Source: Microbulbifer hydrolyticus (GTDB lineage: Bacteria > Pseudomonadota > Gammaproteobacteria > Pseudomonadales > Cellvibrionaceae). From it: a stretch of DNA of 64,000 nt. Positions 56,172 through 64,000 of this stretch are shown here, one piece after another (the first letter of the stretch is position 1; every line of letters begins with the position of its first letter). The stretch covers positions 3,998,001 to 4,062,000 of the forward strand of contig NZ_CP047491.1 in NCBI RefSeq assembly GCF_009931115.1, read 5' to 3'. Under the pieces are notes generated by a model, which was not told the DNA's origin, did not search any database, and saw only the letters and a program-made list of their open reading frames with translations. The translations under genes were made by a program, and so were the position numbers.

Positions 56172-58628
56172 CTACGACGTACACACGGAAGCCGGCAAAA
56201 ACTCGCCAAAATCATGCACTTCCGATACTCGGCAGGGTCTATCTCTAGTGAAAAATCGCAGTAGTCGATCTACCTCGGCAACAACATCAAAGCGCTCTAT
56301 GATTTGCTTTACGCCATGCATTTGTCGGATCACATTGTTATTCAAATGGGTATCCCGAAGGGAATCAATGGCCGCTTCCGTCGCCTCAAGGTCCACCGCA
56401 TGAATACCGGATCCCTGGCTCCGCCACCAGTGATCCCCGGCCAATAATTCACTGATCTGCTGGACCAGCTGATCCGCGCGCAGGTGATTAATGGCAATCC
56501 TGTCGAGATATTCATTCACCAGCCCTGCAAACCGCTTGCGGAGTCCGGACCCTGTGGAGAATCGTCCATCACAATACTCGGCAAACACTCGGTAAAAACA
56601 TAAACCAACAATGTCCTCAGCCAATTTCTCCGGGCTAATTTCACAGGGACTGTTCTGAACTCTTCTATGGTGCCGCAAGGGAAGAGATACCTCTTCCATT
56701 TTTACAGACTTGTTTTTGACCATATGAATTGCGGCAATAAAATCGCTTCGTCTGGCGTGCGTCAAAAAACCGCCTCTCTCGATCAATGGCGACAAGTTGG
56801 GAACGTCAACCAGTAAAGAGAGATTAAGATACAGCGCTATCCCACCCCGCCTAACACTGTTACCGCCCTCTGTAGCATTCCACGCGTGCGGTGATGCCAG
56901 CAGCGGCCGGGTAATATTGGCCTGCTGGCTAAGATATTGGATGTCACGGAGAAACGCTCTGAAGCAGTCCGATACACATTGTCCCTTCGACGGTCCCACC
57001 AGCTGCCATGCAGCAGCGCGCTCCAAGTGATCGTAGCGAGCCGAGGAGAGATCGTAATAATAGTCACCCTTCCCACTGATCTCCTTGAGAGTACAAAGAT
57101 CAAAAGAAAAGGTATTTTCGGGAGACTGGCGCGCAAAATGGTAGAGGGTATGGTAAATATCCAGTAACTGCGTGCGCAAAGAGCTGTAAAACGGCAACGC
57201 GGGCGCATCCGAATAAGGCGACACGATAATATCCGCAGCGGAATTTCGGCTTAACCGGCCAATTTTCCCCAGGAAATTTAGATTCTTTCTCTTCAGGGCA
57301 CCACTTTCGATGGCGAGCGATTCGAACTGAAGGTCATCATCGAGAATTAAAACCCGACAATCTGCTCCCTGTTTCTTTGCCTCCTCCCAACAAAAAAAAT
57401 GGAGCAGAGTTCTGGAAAACGCTATTGATTTTCGGCTTACGGAACCTAGCTCAAATACATCGCGGTACGGGAAACGGGAAAAACTCGCCCTCTGCTCAGC
57501 AAGGCCGACAACCCGGGCGGTAAATCCTTGCGGCGCGAACTCCTGCAAACAGGTTTTGACCTCTTCTTCGCAACGCCCATTAGTCAGCACCACATACCGA
57601 CACATCCCCGCAAACTTCGGCTCCCGACGAATCTGCCGGGCCAGCGAGGCTATTTGGTTTTTGACATTGCGCGCACAGGACGAGGTCACACCAATCACCA
57701 ACCTTATCGGCGGCTCATCCTCATAGCTTTGGTAGCACTCGACTTCCTGCCGTGCTGCGGGAAAACTCTGTCTGCGGTAGCCGAACAAGCGCTCGGCACG
57801 CTCCAGCGATGCTTGCCGGGTTTTTGCATTCATGCGCGGCGCGTACTTTTCATAGAAGAGATCCAGCCCCCTGCGTTTACCCTCGCGACAGAGAGTAACC
57901 CGCTCGTTTTGATGGGCGTGGTGGCGCAGCAGTGCTTCGTCGTTAACCAGGATGTCTTGACCACGCGATCTGCTCACTTCCAGCACACGAATCGCAAAGT
58001 CCCGATCCTGGGTACTGGGCATAGATTCATCGTACCCACCCGCGCGCCAAAAGGTCTCCGCATGGACGAAGGTGTTGCTACCCTGCCAGCCGGGGTTGCC
58101 GATAAAGAATTTTTCCAGAGTTAAATTTTTCGCAGAAATCCGCACCACGCTGTCCACACCGGATTCATGACGGTGGAAGGCGGACACTACCGCCGCCACG
58201 CCAGCATTGGTCGCGGCCACCCGCCGACAACAGCGGGCCAGGTATTGCGGGTACCACTCATCGTCATCGTCGAGAATCGCAAAATAGAGCGGGGCGTCCG
58301 CCGGACGATGTTTCCAGGCGGCGTGGGCACCACTATTCCAGGCCCCACTACCGGAACGGCCTTGCGTTCGCGTATTTCGGATCACCTCGGTTTTGAACCA
58401 GTGATCCGGCACGCCATCGGGAAACTTCTGCGCAAAAAACGTTTCACGGAGCTGCTTTACTCGCCGCCGGATCGCGAGATACTCCTCCTCACACGCATTG
58501 TCGTCTACCACGTAGATACGCCAGGGACTGGCATTTACCTGCGCGTACACGGAAGGAAGTGAGCGCTCGATCAACAGGTCAGTACGCCGCATGGAGGTGG
58601 CGATAATCACGGCAACACAAACGCTCAC
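56172..58628 (-). CDS. Two-domain glycosyltransferase (GT2-like), cassette gene 5
   Basis: An 818-residue protein. A GT2-type GT-A domain at residues 1-260 has VAVIIATSMRRTD, YVVDDNA and the metal motif DDDD at 120-123 (AILDDDDEWYP). A second GT-A-like unit begins near 308 (LVIGVTSSCARNVKNQI) with another DDD at 430-432 (VLILDDDLQFE). The last ~200 residues are unrecognised. It has no membrane segment and may transfer sugars to a cytosolic acceptor. Its start overlaps the previous cassette gene by 4 bases. Substrate unknown. The call of two transferase units is by motif only. Confidence 0.7.
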   Translation of the reverse strand: MSVCVAVIIATSMRRTDLLIERSLPSVYAQVNASPWRIYVVDDNACEEEYLAIRRRVKQLRETFFAQKFPDGVPDHWFKTEVIRNTRTQGRSGSGAWNSGAHAAWKHRPADAPLYFAILDDDDEWYPQYLARCCRRVAATNAGVAAVVSAFHRHESGVDSVVRISAKNLTLEKFFIGNPGWQGSNTFVHAETFWRAGGYDESMPSTQDRDFAIRVLEVSRSRGQDILVNDEALLRHHAHQNERVTLCREGKRRGLDLFYEKYAPRMNAKTRQASLERAERLFGYRRQSFPAARQEVECYQSYEDEPPIRLVIGVTSSCARNVKNQIASLARQIRREPKFAGMCRYVVLTNGRCEEEVKTCLQEFAPQGFTARVVGLAEQRASFSRFPYRDVFELGSVSRKSIAFSRTLLHFFCWEEAKKQGADCRVLILDDDLQFESLAIESGALKRKNLNFLGKIGRLSRNSAADIIVSPYSDAPALPFYSSLRTQLLDIYHTLYHFARQSPENTFSFDLCTLKEISGKGDYYYDLSSARYDHLERAAAWQLVGPSKGQCVSDCFRAFLRDIQYLSQQANITRPLLASPHAWNATEGGNSVRRGGIALYLNLSLLVDVPNLSPLIERGGFLTHARRSDFIAAIHMVKNKSVKMEEVSLPLRHHRRVQNSPCEISPEKLAEDIVGLCFYRVFAEYCDGRFSTGSGLRKRFAGLVNEYLDRIAINHLRADQLVQQISELLAGDHWWRSQGSGIHAVDLEATEAAIDSLRDTHLNNNVIRQMHGVKQIIERFDVVAEVDRLLRFFTRDRPCRVSEVHDFGEFLPASVCTS

Positions 58629-59353
58629 GATGCGGCCCCCACAGCACGGAACCGTTGCTCATGCCCATCGTCCGATAAACCGCATGCGGCCAGATCCAGG
58701 CCAAAATAGGCATGTAGGGCGGATAGCTGACTGGCTGGAGACGCCAGATGGATACTCTGCACGGCGGTACCTTGCGAAAAAATGCGTAGTTCATTCCCTT
58801 TAAGAAACAGGAACTCATCCCCAACAACCTGGGCGTATCTCAGCCCGGTGCTGAACGGGTAGGTAATTTCGCCATTGAAGCGCCGTGCAATTGCCGACTT
58901 CACGGTAGATTCCCGCTCCAGCTTCAGGGGTATGCTGAGCGAAAGGCGCTCGCACCCCTGCTTGATCTGATACACATCCAAATACCCTTCGCGCAGCCGT
59001 GTCTGAAACACGATGCCATAAGCCGCATAGCAAATTTCACGGTCTGCGGGGAATAGCCGGATACTCGGCCATCCATTGCCCACATCCGCAAAATAAACGC
59101 CGTCTTCCAGGGCAAGCGCCAGTACTCGGTGGCACAACTGGTTGTTGATGCGGGCAGTATGCAAGCGTGCGTTCACGCCGGCGGAGCGCAAGCGCGCCTG
59201 GACGGCCATTACTTTGTCGGAGCAGGTGCCGCCGCCCAGCGCGTAGGATGGGCGGCACAATCCCAGGTAAAACAGGTTGTGGAAAGGCGTGGCTCGAAAC
59301 TCTTCCAGCACCCATTGTTCGATGGCCACGATCGATACAGCGCGCGTACTCAT
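58625..59353 (-). CDS. Arylamine N-acetyltransferase-like protein, cassette gene 4
   Basis: A 242-residue protein with a likely Cys-His-Asp triad: C44 in LGGGTCSDK, H75 in QLCHRVLAL and D90 in YFADVGNGWPSIR. Spacing and the DVGNGWP phrase resemble arylamine N-acetyltransferases, which also include amide synthases closing macrolactams; a transglutaminase-like role is the other option. It lies between the asparagine-synthetase-like and glycosyltransferase genes, with 4-base overlaps on both sides. Acyl donor and acceptor unknown. Confidence 0.6.
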   Translation of the reverse strand: MSTRAVSIVAIEQWVLEEFRATPFHNLFYLGLCRPSYALGGGTCSDKVMAVQARLRSAGVNARLHTARINNQLCHRVLALALEDGVYFADVGNGWPSIRLFPADREICYAAYGIVFQTRLREGYLDVYQIKQGCERLSLSIPLKLERESTVKSAIARRFNGEITYPFSTGLRYAQVVGDEFLFLKGNELRIFSQGTAVQSIHLASPASQLSALHAYFGLDLAACGLSDDGHEQRFRAVGAAS

Positions 59354-60876
59354 GAATGGGCAGCTCCGCGCCGATCGATAATGTCATCAAACACCGGATA
59401 CGCGGAAAAATAGCCGTTCTGCTCCAGCCTCTCGCCGGCAAAACGGGCGGCAAAGTGCTTGCGCCAGATGTCTCGCAACGCGTCCCGTTCCTTTCGGCCG
59501 TGCGCGCGCAGATGCGCAACCACCAGCGCGCGCATGCCGCTCCCCACATCACAGGAGGTTTTGCGGCGCGAGGTAATTGGCTCTGGCAACAGCGCTTTGA
59601 CGGCTTCGCGCAACACCACTTTGTTGCCGCGCTGGTGCTCGTCCCGCCGGTAAAGATCGTCGTACTCGAGCGCCAATGCCCAAGCGCAGATGGCACGATC
59701 CAGAAACGGGCAGCGGGTCTCGATGGCGTGCGCCATGCCGGTCAGGTCGACTCGGCGCAACTCGGTGGAACGCAGGTCGGCCAAAAGCTGATCGCGGGTC
59801 TCCCGCCAAGGATCGTTACGGCGGTAGTAATGGTAACCACCAAATAACTCGTCGGCGCCCTCGCCCGACAACACCACCTTCAGGCCATCTTCACGGGCCG
59901 CCTGCGCCAGCAGGTAGGTGCAGATACCATTGCTGATAATCGATGGATTGTAGCTTTCGGTGACGTAGACCAGCCGGTGGATCAGCCGTGTCAGCGCCTC
60001 ACCGGTGGGCAGGGGCAAGTAGCACACATTGCGGAGTTGCAGGTGCTCAGCCAACACCCGCACATAGCCGTCATCTTCGGCACCGGGTGCACTCAGACAG
60101 TAATAGCGCGCATCGGGACGCTGGCGACTGACCAGGGCAGCAATCGTGGAACTATCCAGGCCGCCACTCAGAAATACACCGACCGGTTCATCGTCTGCCG
60201 GCAGGCGTTTCGCCACGGCCTGCTCCAGCAGCATACGCAGCGCGCGGGCCTTTTCCTCGCTGGCCGGTGCAGCCGAGACAGGAGTCGTGCTGACGCTCGA
60301 ATCCGGCGCCGCCGCCAGCAATGGCGTACAGCGGCCGGTATCCAGGTCGATCTCACTGACACCGGAGGGCAGTGCCACAAATTCGTCGACCTGATCGAGC
60401 GCCTTGAGTTCGCTGGCGATAAACCGCTCGCTACCCGAGCGCCCCCAAAACAGCGGTTTCTTGCCCACGGCATCGCGCAGCACCAATACGCGCTGTTCCC
60501 GTTCGTCGACGACTACACCAGCAAAGAAACCGTCCAGCTCCGCCAGGGCGGCCACGCCGAGCTTGTCCAGCAGTGCCGGCACGATATGGCAATCGTTGCT
60601 GGACGCGAGCGCTAACTGGTGGCGCGCGCGCAGGTCGTCGGCGTTGTAGATCTCGCCATTGATCGCCGCCACGAACTCACCGTGGCGGTAAGGCTGCTGC
60701 CCGGCCGCAGTTTTGTCATTGATTGCGAGCCGGGCAAAGCCCAGGCTGAGCGTGCCGTTATGACCGGAGCGATGCCAGCTGTACTGCGCATCCGGGCCGC
60801 GGTGGGCGAGCCGTTGCAGGCAGGTTGGCAAGCGCTCACTGGCAGCGGGGCCATACAGCAGCACTAGGCCGCACAT
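59350..60876 (-). CDS. Glutamine-dependent asparagine-synthetase-like enzyme, cassette gene 3
   Basis: A 508-residue class II amidotransferase. The catalytic Cys2 follows the start methionine (MCGLVLLYG), with RGPD at 26-29 and NGEIYN at 73-78, so glutaminase activity is expected. The synthetase domain has the PP-loop SGGLDSS (237-243) and SGEGADELFGGY (from 337). It should form an amide from an acid by ATP activation and glutamine ammonia. The acid could be aspartate or another acid. Its first 13 bases overlap the M20 gene; its stop overlaps the NAT-like gene. Confidence 0.85.
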   Translation of the reverse strand: MCGLVLLYGPAASERLPTCLQRLAHRGPDAQYSWHRSGHNGTLSLGFARLAINDKTAAGQQPYRHGEFVAAINGEIYNADDLRARHQLALASSNDCHIVPALLDKLGVAALAELDGFFAGVVVDEREQRVLVLRDAVGKKPLFWGRSGSERFIASELKALDQVDEFVALPSGVSEIDLDTGRCTPLLAAAPDSSVSTTPVSAAPASEEKARALRMLLEQAVAKRLPADDEPVGVFLSGGLDSSTIAALVSRQRPDARYYCLSAPGAEDDGYVRVLAEHLQLRNVCYLPLPTGEALTRLIHRLVYVTESYNPSIISNGICTYLLAQAAREDGLKVVLSGEGADELFGGYHYYRRNDPWRETRDQLLADLRSTELRRVDLTGMAHAIETRCPFLDRAICAWALALEYDDLYRRDEHQRGNKVVLREAVKALLPEPITSRRKTSCDVGSGMRALVVAHLRAHGRKERDALRDIWRKHFAARFAGERLEQNGYFSAYPVFDDIIDRRGAAHS

Positions 60877-61706
60877 GGCGAATCTGCCCGCAATGCCAGA
60901 TCACCAGACCAGGCCAGGAAGCGCTCGAACAGCGCAAAGTATTCCTCCAGCAGCGCCAGGCTGATGGATTCATTGTCGCGATGGATACGCGCCGCGTAAT
61001 CGTTGGGCCCAAACCCGATATACAGGCTGCCTGCCGGGAGATTTTCGATCAGCGGGCAGGCGCCGAATTTGGACAGGGTGTGCGTCTCGACCCGCGCCCT
61101 GCCCTCGAACAAAGTCTGGTTAAGGGAAGCCACCAGCGGCGCGCCGTCATCGCGGCATAACGCGTCCCCCTGCTGGAATATCAGGGGCACGCCATCGCGG
61201 TAGTAACCGGTTTCCTCCAGGCACAGGGCGTTGTGCAACGGCGCCAGTAGCGCGGGAAACAGCTGGTGCGCCAGAGGGGCGCCGACCTCCTCCTCGCCCT
61301 GAATCAACCAGAGCATATCCGGCAGCGTATCACCCCGGGCGATACACGCCTCGATCACCGCCAGCCGGGCCAGCAGTACTGCCTTGTTATCGGCGATGCC
61401 GCGCCCCCACAGGCGGCCGTCCCGCTGGGTGAGCTGAAACGGTGGCGACTGCCATTCCTCTTGTGGCCTTACCCGCTCCACGTCGTAGTGGTTGTACAGC
61501 ACCAGCGGCGCCGCGCCGGTATCGCCGCGCCGGGCCACCAGCAGTGGCTGATCGGTCTGCGCCGCGCCTTGCACCTGCACATCAAATCCCAGCGCCAGCA
61601 GGCGCTCGCGCAGATAGATCACCGCCGTGCGGTTGGCCTGTGCGTTCCCGGCCACGGTTTCCAGAGCGATAAAATTGCTCAGCTCATCCAGGTACTGCGT
61701 CAGCAC
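60864..61706 (-). CDS. M20-family hydrolase lacking the lid domain, cassette gene 2
   Basis: A 280-residue metallopeptidase/deacylase-like protein. Metal ligands in M20 order are visible: H73 and D75 (YNHYDVE), D106 (GRGIADNK), E138-E140 (IQGEEEVG), E164/E165 and H242 (RIHRDNES). Typical M20 enzymes have ~380-400 residues with a dimerisation or lid domain between the ligands; here that insert is replaced by a short stretch, so the protein is compact. It may cleave an amide of a small molecule. Overlaps both neighbouring cassette genes. Confidence 0.75.
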   Translation of the reverse strand: MLTQYLDELSNFIALETVAGNAQANRTAVIYLRERLLALGFDVQVQGAAQTDQPLLVARRGDTGAAPLVLYNHYDVERVRPQEEWQSPPFQLTQRDGRLWGRGIADNKAVLLARLAVIEACIARGDTLPDMLWLIQGEEEVGAPLAHQLFPALLAPLHNALCLEETGYYRDGVPLIFQQGDALCRDDGAPLVASLNQTLFEGRARVETHTLSKFGACPLIENLPAGSLYIGFGPNDYAARIHRDNESISLALLEEYFALFERFLAWSGDLALRADSPCAA

Positions 61707-62913
61707 GGGTTACCTCTTGAAAAAACAGATCAAAGCGGCGCGTCAGTTCTGCCGCGCTGTGGGCAACGCCGTCGCAGACGGCAATACCTTCAAAGTCATC
61801 GTGGTCATTGGTGTAGCGGCACATCCGCTTGAAATCCGGATGCCCGCTGTAATGCACGGTCAGGAAGGCGCGCTTGCACATACTCAGGAACAGCGCGGGG
61901 TTAAACGGCATCAGATCGCGGCCGATATCGATACACACCAGCCGGCCGTCGCCGGTGCGGCGGAAGTTCTCCGCCTTCACGTTGCTCAGGCAACAGCCGA
62001 CGGCGCGCATCGCCCGCAGGAAATCCACCATCTGCGACTCAAGTCCGCCGCTATAGGGTGCCGAGGCAAAGGCCGGGTAGTGGATCACCAGATACTCTCC
62101 CCGGTGCACCTGGAACGGCGGCACCGGAGCGGCGTGTTGCGGCGCCTGTGCCAGGCTGCGGGCGATAGCGCTCAAGTGGGTAAACAGCAGCATGGTGAAA
62201 TCGCTGCGGTGGAACAGCTTGTAAATACGCTCGCCACTGCGGAACACCGTACCCTCTGAGCCGCGCCCGAGGCATTCCGGCGCGCCGCTGGCCAGACTGT
62301 CGGCAAAGGTGGCGCGCAGGTAGTCGCACAGTTCGGACGGGCGCCCGGTGCTGGTCTCTATGCCGCCATACGCAGGCAAATCCCGGTGACCCAGCTCCTG
62401 TAAAAAATCGCTTAGCGTCTGTGGATTTGGACACACGGCGATGGTGTCGTCGCGGCGCCGATCCAGCGTCAGGGATTGCAGGCGGGTATGCCAGCCCTCA
62501 TCGCCCGCGCAGGCGATGGGCTTGCGTATCTGCCAGGCCAGCGCAATCTCCGACAGGGTGCCGGAACCGCCGTCCAGGGCAACGACCCCGTCACAGGCCG
62601 CCATCAGCACCGCGTTGCGCGCCACCCCCAAGCCTGTGGGCAGCGCGATATCGATATACGGGTTAGCTTCGGTTTTGCTGTAAGAGGGCAAAATGCCGAT
62701 CACATCGCCGGGCTGGTAGCGGGCCGAACTGCGCGCCCCGCGCGCCGCCTGCTCCATCACCCCGCCCATGCCGCCGTTGATCAGGCGGCAGCCGCTGTCG
62801 ATCACCAGTTTGCCCACCTGAAAGGCAAGCGCGCACTGTGCCTCACTCAGCTGATTGCTGGCCGATCCCACCACTGCGATCTGCAGACGATGGGTACTGC
62901 TTGAAGTACTCAT
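61684..62913 (-). CDS. LOG/SLOG-type domain fused to a degenerate protein kinase, cassette gene 1
   Basis: A 409-residue two-domain protein. Residues 10-180 are a TIGR00725-type LOG domain: INGGMGGVMEQAARGA, IGILPSYSK, NPYIDIALPTG and DGGSGTLSE (114-122). Residues ~210-400 resemble a protein kinase: glycine loop LGRGSEGTV (215-223), K232, catalytic-loop analogue LSNVKAEN (309-316) and DIG (329-331). The HRD aspartate position is N311, so it is probably a pseudokinase or unusual nucleotide transferase. It starts 4 bases after the hsdS stop and overlaps the M20 gene, so it is tied to the restriction operon. Confidence 0.75.
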   Translation of the reverse strand: MSTSSSTHRLQIAVVGSASNQLSEAQCALAFQVGKLVIDSGCRLINGGMGGVMEQAARGARSSARYQPGDVIGILPSYSKTEANPYIDIALPTGLGVARNAVLMAACDGVVALDGGSGTLSEIALAWQIRKPIACAGDEGWHTRLQSLTLDRRRDDTIAVCPNPQTLSDFLQELGHRDLPAYGGIETSTGRPSELCDYLRATFADSLASGAPECLGRGSEGTVFRSGERIYKLFHRSDFTMLLFTHLSAIARSLAQAPQHAAPVPPFQVHRGEYLVIHYPAFASAPYSGGLESQMVDFLRAMRAVGCCLSNVKAENFRRTGDGRLVCIDIGRDLMPFNPALFLSMCKRAFLTVHYSGHPDFKRMCRYTNDHDDFEGIAVCDGVAHSAAELTRRFDLFFQEVTRADAVPG

Positions 62914-62917
62914 CCGC

Positions 62918-64000
62918 CTAGATCACATCGGCCAGTTGTTGTTCCGCCTCGGGGATTTGGATTTGGCCGGACAGAAGCTTGGGCAATAGCGAATTTCTAA
63001 GCTGCTCCAACTGATCTATCTGGGCTTTGTTCAAACATTCTTTATTGCGTAGACTACTAACTCTACTTTCGAAAGCTGCCACAATTTCTTTCGAGCCAAA
63101 GTAAACTTTCAACGCTCTAAAATCAGTCTTATTGAACTTTGGCTGTGCGCTTCCACCTACAATTCCAGATATTTGGTGCTGACCAAAATCGCTTTCAAAA
63201 TAGAGATGTAAAAAATTACCCATATTCTCTGAGCGTAAAGCAATAGCATTACTACCTAGAGTCATCGGCCGATTCATCCATACTGGCGGTCGAAAAACGG
63301 TGCCTGTATCTCCGACATTAGAAATTATTACTTCATCACCTGTAAGGACCGTTTTCTTTAAGAAAGAATATGAATCTCTATCTACATATTTCGCCTTTTC
63401 TTGTGAAAAATTGTTTTTAAAATCTGTAGTTCTTACATAAAGCGCATACTCAGAGTCATCATATAGCGTCACATTCTGCTTTAATGCCGCAAAGCTTCCA
63501 TTGGCCACATAGTCTGTCACTTCTACAAACTCTTTAATAAGCTTTCCGTCCCAGCCCTCAGGTATCCAGCCCATTTCTTCGCTAAAGACAAAACTGCTGG
63601 GGAACAGCTGCTGAATCTTGGCCGGCAGTGGCTGCTGGGGGTTTTCGCGCAGTGCGCGGCGGCGTTCGGCTCTGGCTTGCAGGGCTTCGGGTATGGGGTG
63701 ACCGGCGGCGAGGGCGTTGTCGATAACCGGATCAAAATCCACAAACCAGCTTTTAAACAGCGCCTGGGCCATGGATTCCAGGGTGGTGTTGATTTGGCGG
63801 TTGAGCTCGATTTTGTCGTCGAGATTTCTACCGTAGTCTACGATTTGATCTTGTACATCTCGGGGTGGCACGGGTACTTCTAGCTTCGCTAGATCCGAAC
63901 CAGTAATACCCGAAACAGCCACCTGCCTCAAAATTGTACCTAGTAGCCATTTGCCAAATGGAGAATTAAAGAGGTAAAAATAAAATTCAGGGCTTGCGAC
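62918..64000 (-). CDS. hsdS: Type I restriction specificity subunit S (partial, runs off the right edge)
   Basis: The C-terminal 360 residues of an HsdS subunit; the frame is open to the window end, so the N-terminus is outside. A target-recognition end (KLEVPVPPRDVQDQIV), the central conserved helix LNRQINTTLESMAQALFKSWFVDFDPV, a second recognition domain (from about GWIPEGWD), and the terminal conserved LEQLRNSLLPKLLSGQI are seen. The second recognition domain is notably AT-rich (63,000-63,560), as expected for a swapping domain. hsdM presumably lies beyond the edge. Confidence 0.9.
   Translation of the reverse strand, partial: VASPEFYFYLFNSPFGKWLLGTILRQVAVSGITGSDLAKLEVPVPPRDVQDQIVDYGRNLDDKIELNRQINTTLESMAQALFKSWFVDFDPVIDNALAAGHPIPEALQARAERRRALRENPQQPLPAKIQQLFPSSFVFSEEMGWIPEGWDGKLIKEFVEVTDYVANGSFAALKQNVTLYDDSEYALYVRTTDFKNNFSQEKAKYVDRDSYSFLKKTVLTGDEVIISNVGDTGTVFRPPVWMNRPMTLGSNAIALRSENMGNFLHLYFESDFGQHQISGIVGGSAQPKFNKTDFRALKVYFGSKEIVAAFESRVSSLRNKECLNKAQIDQLEQLRNSLLPKLLSGQIQIPEAEQQLADVI

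Overview
The window looks like chromosome from a GC-rich marine gammaproteobacterium, probably of the Cellvibrionales/Microbulbifer type. This rests on gene content and synteny, not on any database comparison. Supporting points are an algZ/algR pair divergent from argH, the lptM-lysA-dapF-DUF484-xerC block, adjacent pilT and pilU, a SutA-type protein, a TorF-like porin next to ammonium genes, and a TonB-receptor/halogenase/SapC carbohydrate locus.

Positions 1-34,080 are mostly housekeeping. In order they hold a dynamin-like GTPase; yggT-proC-yggS divergent from pilT-pilU; a lipoprotein amidohydrolase; algR/algZ divergent from argH; a GDPD-family phosphodiesterase; an SPFH protein with a small Arc-type protein; cyaY divergent from lptM-lysA-dapF-DUF484-xerC; a DUF3604 protein; sutA; a nitrogen operon (TorF porin, PII, amtB, PII) with a visible sigma-54-type promoter; ubiK and yifB; a four-gene DUF3565/yaiI/GNAT/GNAT cluster; a DUF3360 membrane protein; an HTH regulator; rep; and cytochrome c5.

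At 34,300 there is an intact tRNA-Arg(CCG). About 2 kb of AT-rich DNA with an APH-like kinase follows. It ends at a second, broken tRNA-Arg copy whose T-loop carries a 44-bp insertion and whose 3' end is lost. Beyond it come mtgA and a lipoprotein joining MORN repeats to a C13-type (caspase-like) peptidase.

Positions 39,254-51,411 form a carbohydrate-uptake locus. A FecI-type sigma factor and FecR lie upstream of a 1083-residue TonB receptor with an STN domain, followed by a tryptophan-halogenase-like flavoprotein, SapC and DUF6445. A sugar-porter MFS and a secreted GH13 amylase are nearby. The receptor has two export-signal-like segments, one before the STN domain and one before the TonB box.

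Positions 51,500-64,000 are a defence-type region. They hold a truncated alcohol-dehydrogenase remnant, an mrr restriction gene broken by an amber codon, and a type I restriction system: hsdR at 52,710-55,937 and hsdS running off the right edge, with hsdM presumably beyond. Between hsdS and hsdR sits a tightly coupled five-gene cassette that is not part of any type I system I know. It encodes a LOG/SLOG-domain protein fused to a degenerate protein kinase, a lid-less M20 hydrolase, a glutamine-dependent asparagine-synthetase-like enzyme, an arylamine-N-acetyltransferase-like protein and a two-domain glycosyltransferase. This cassette is the strongest candidate for an undescribed system in the window.
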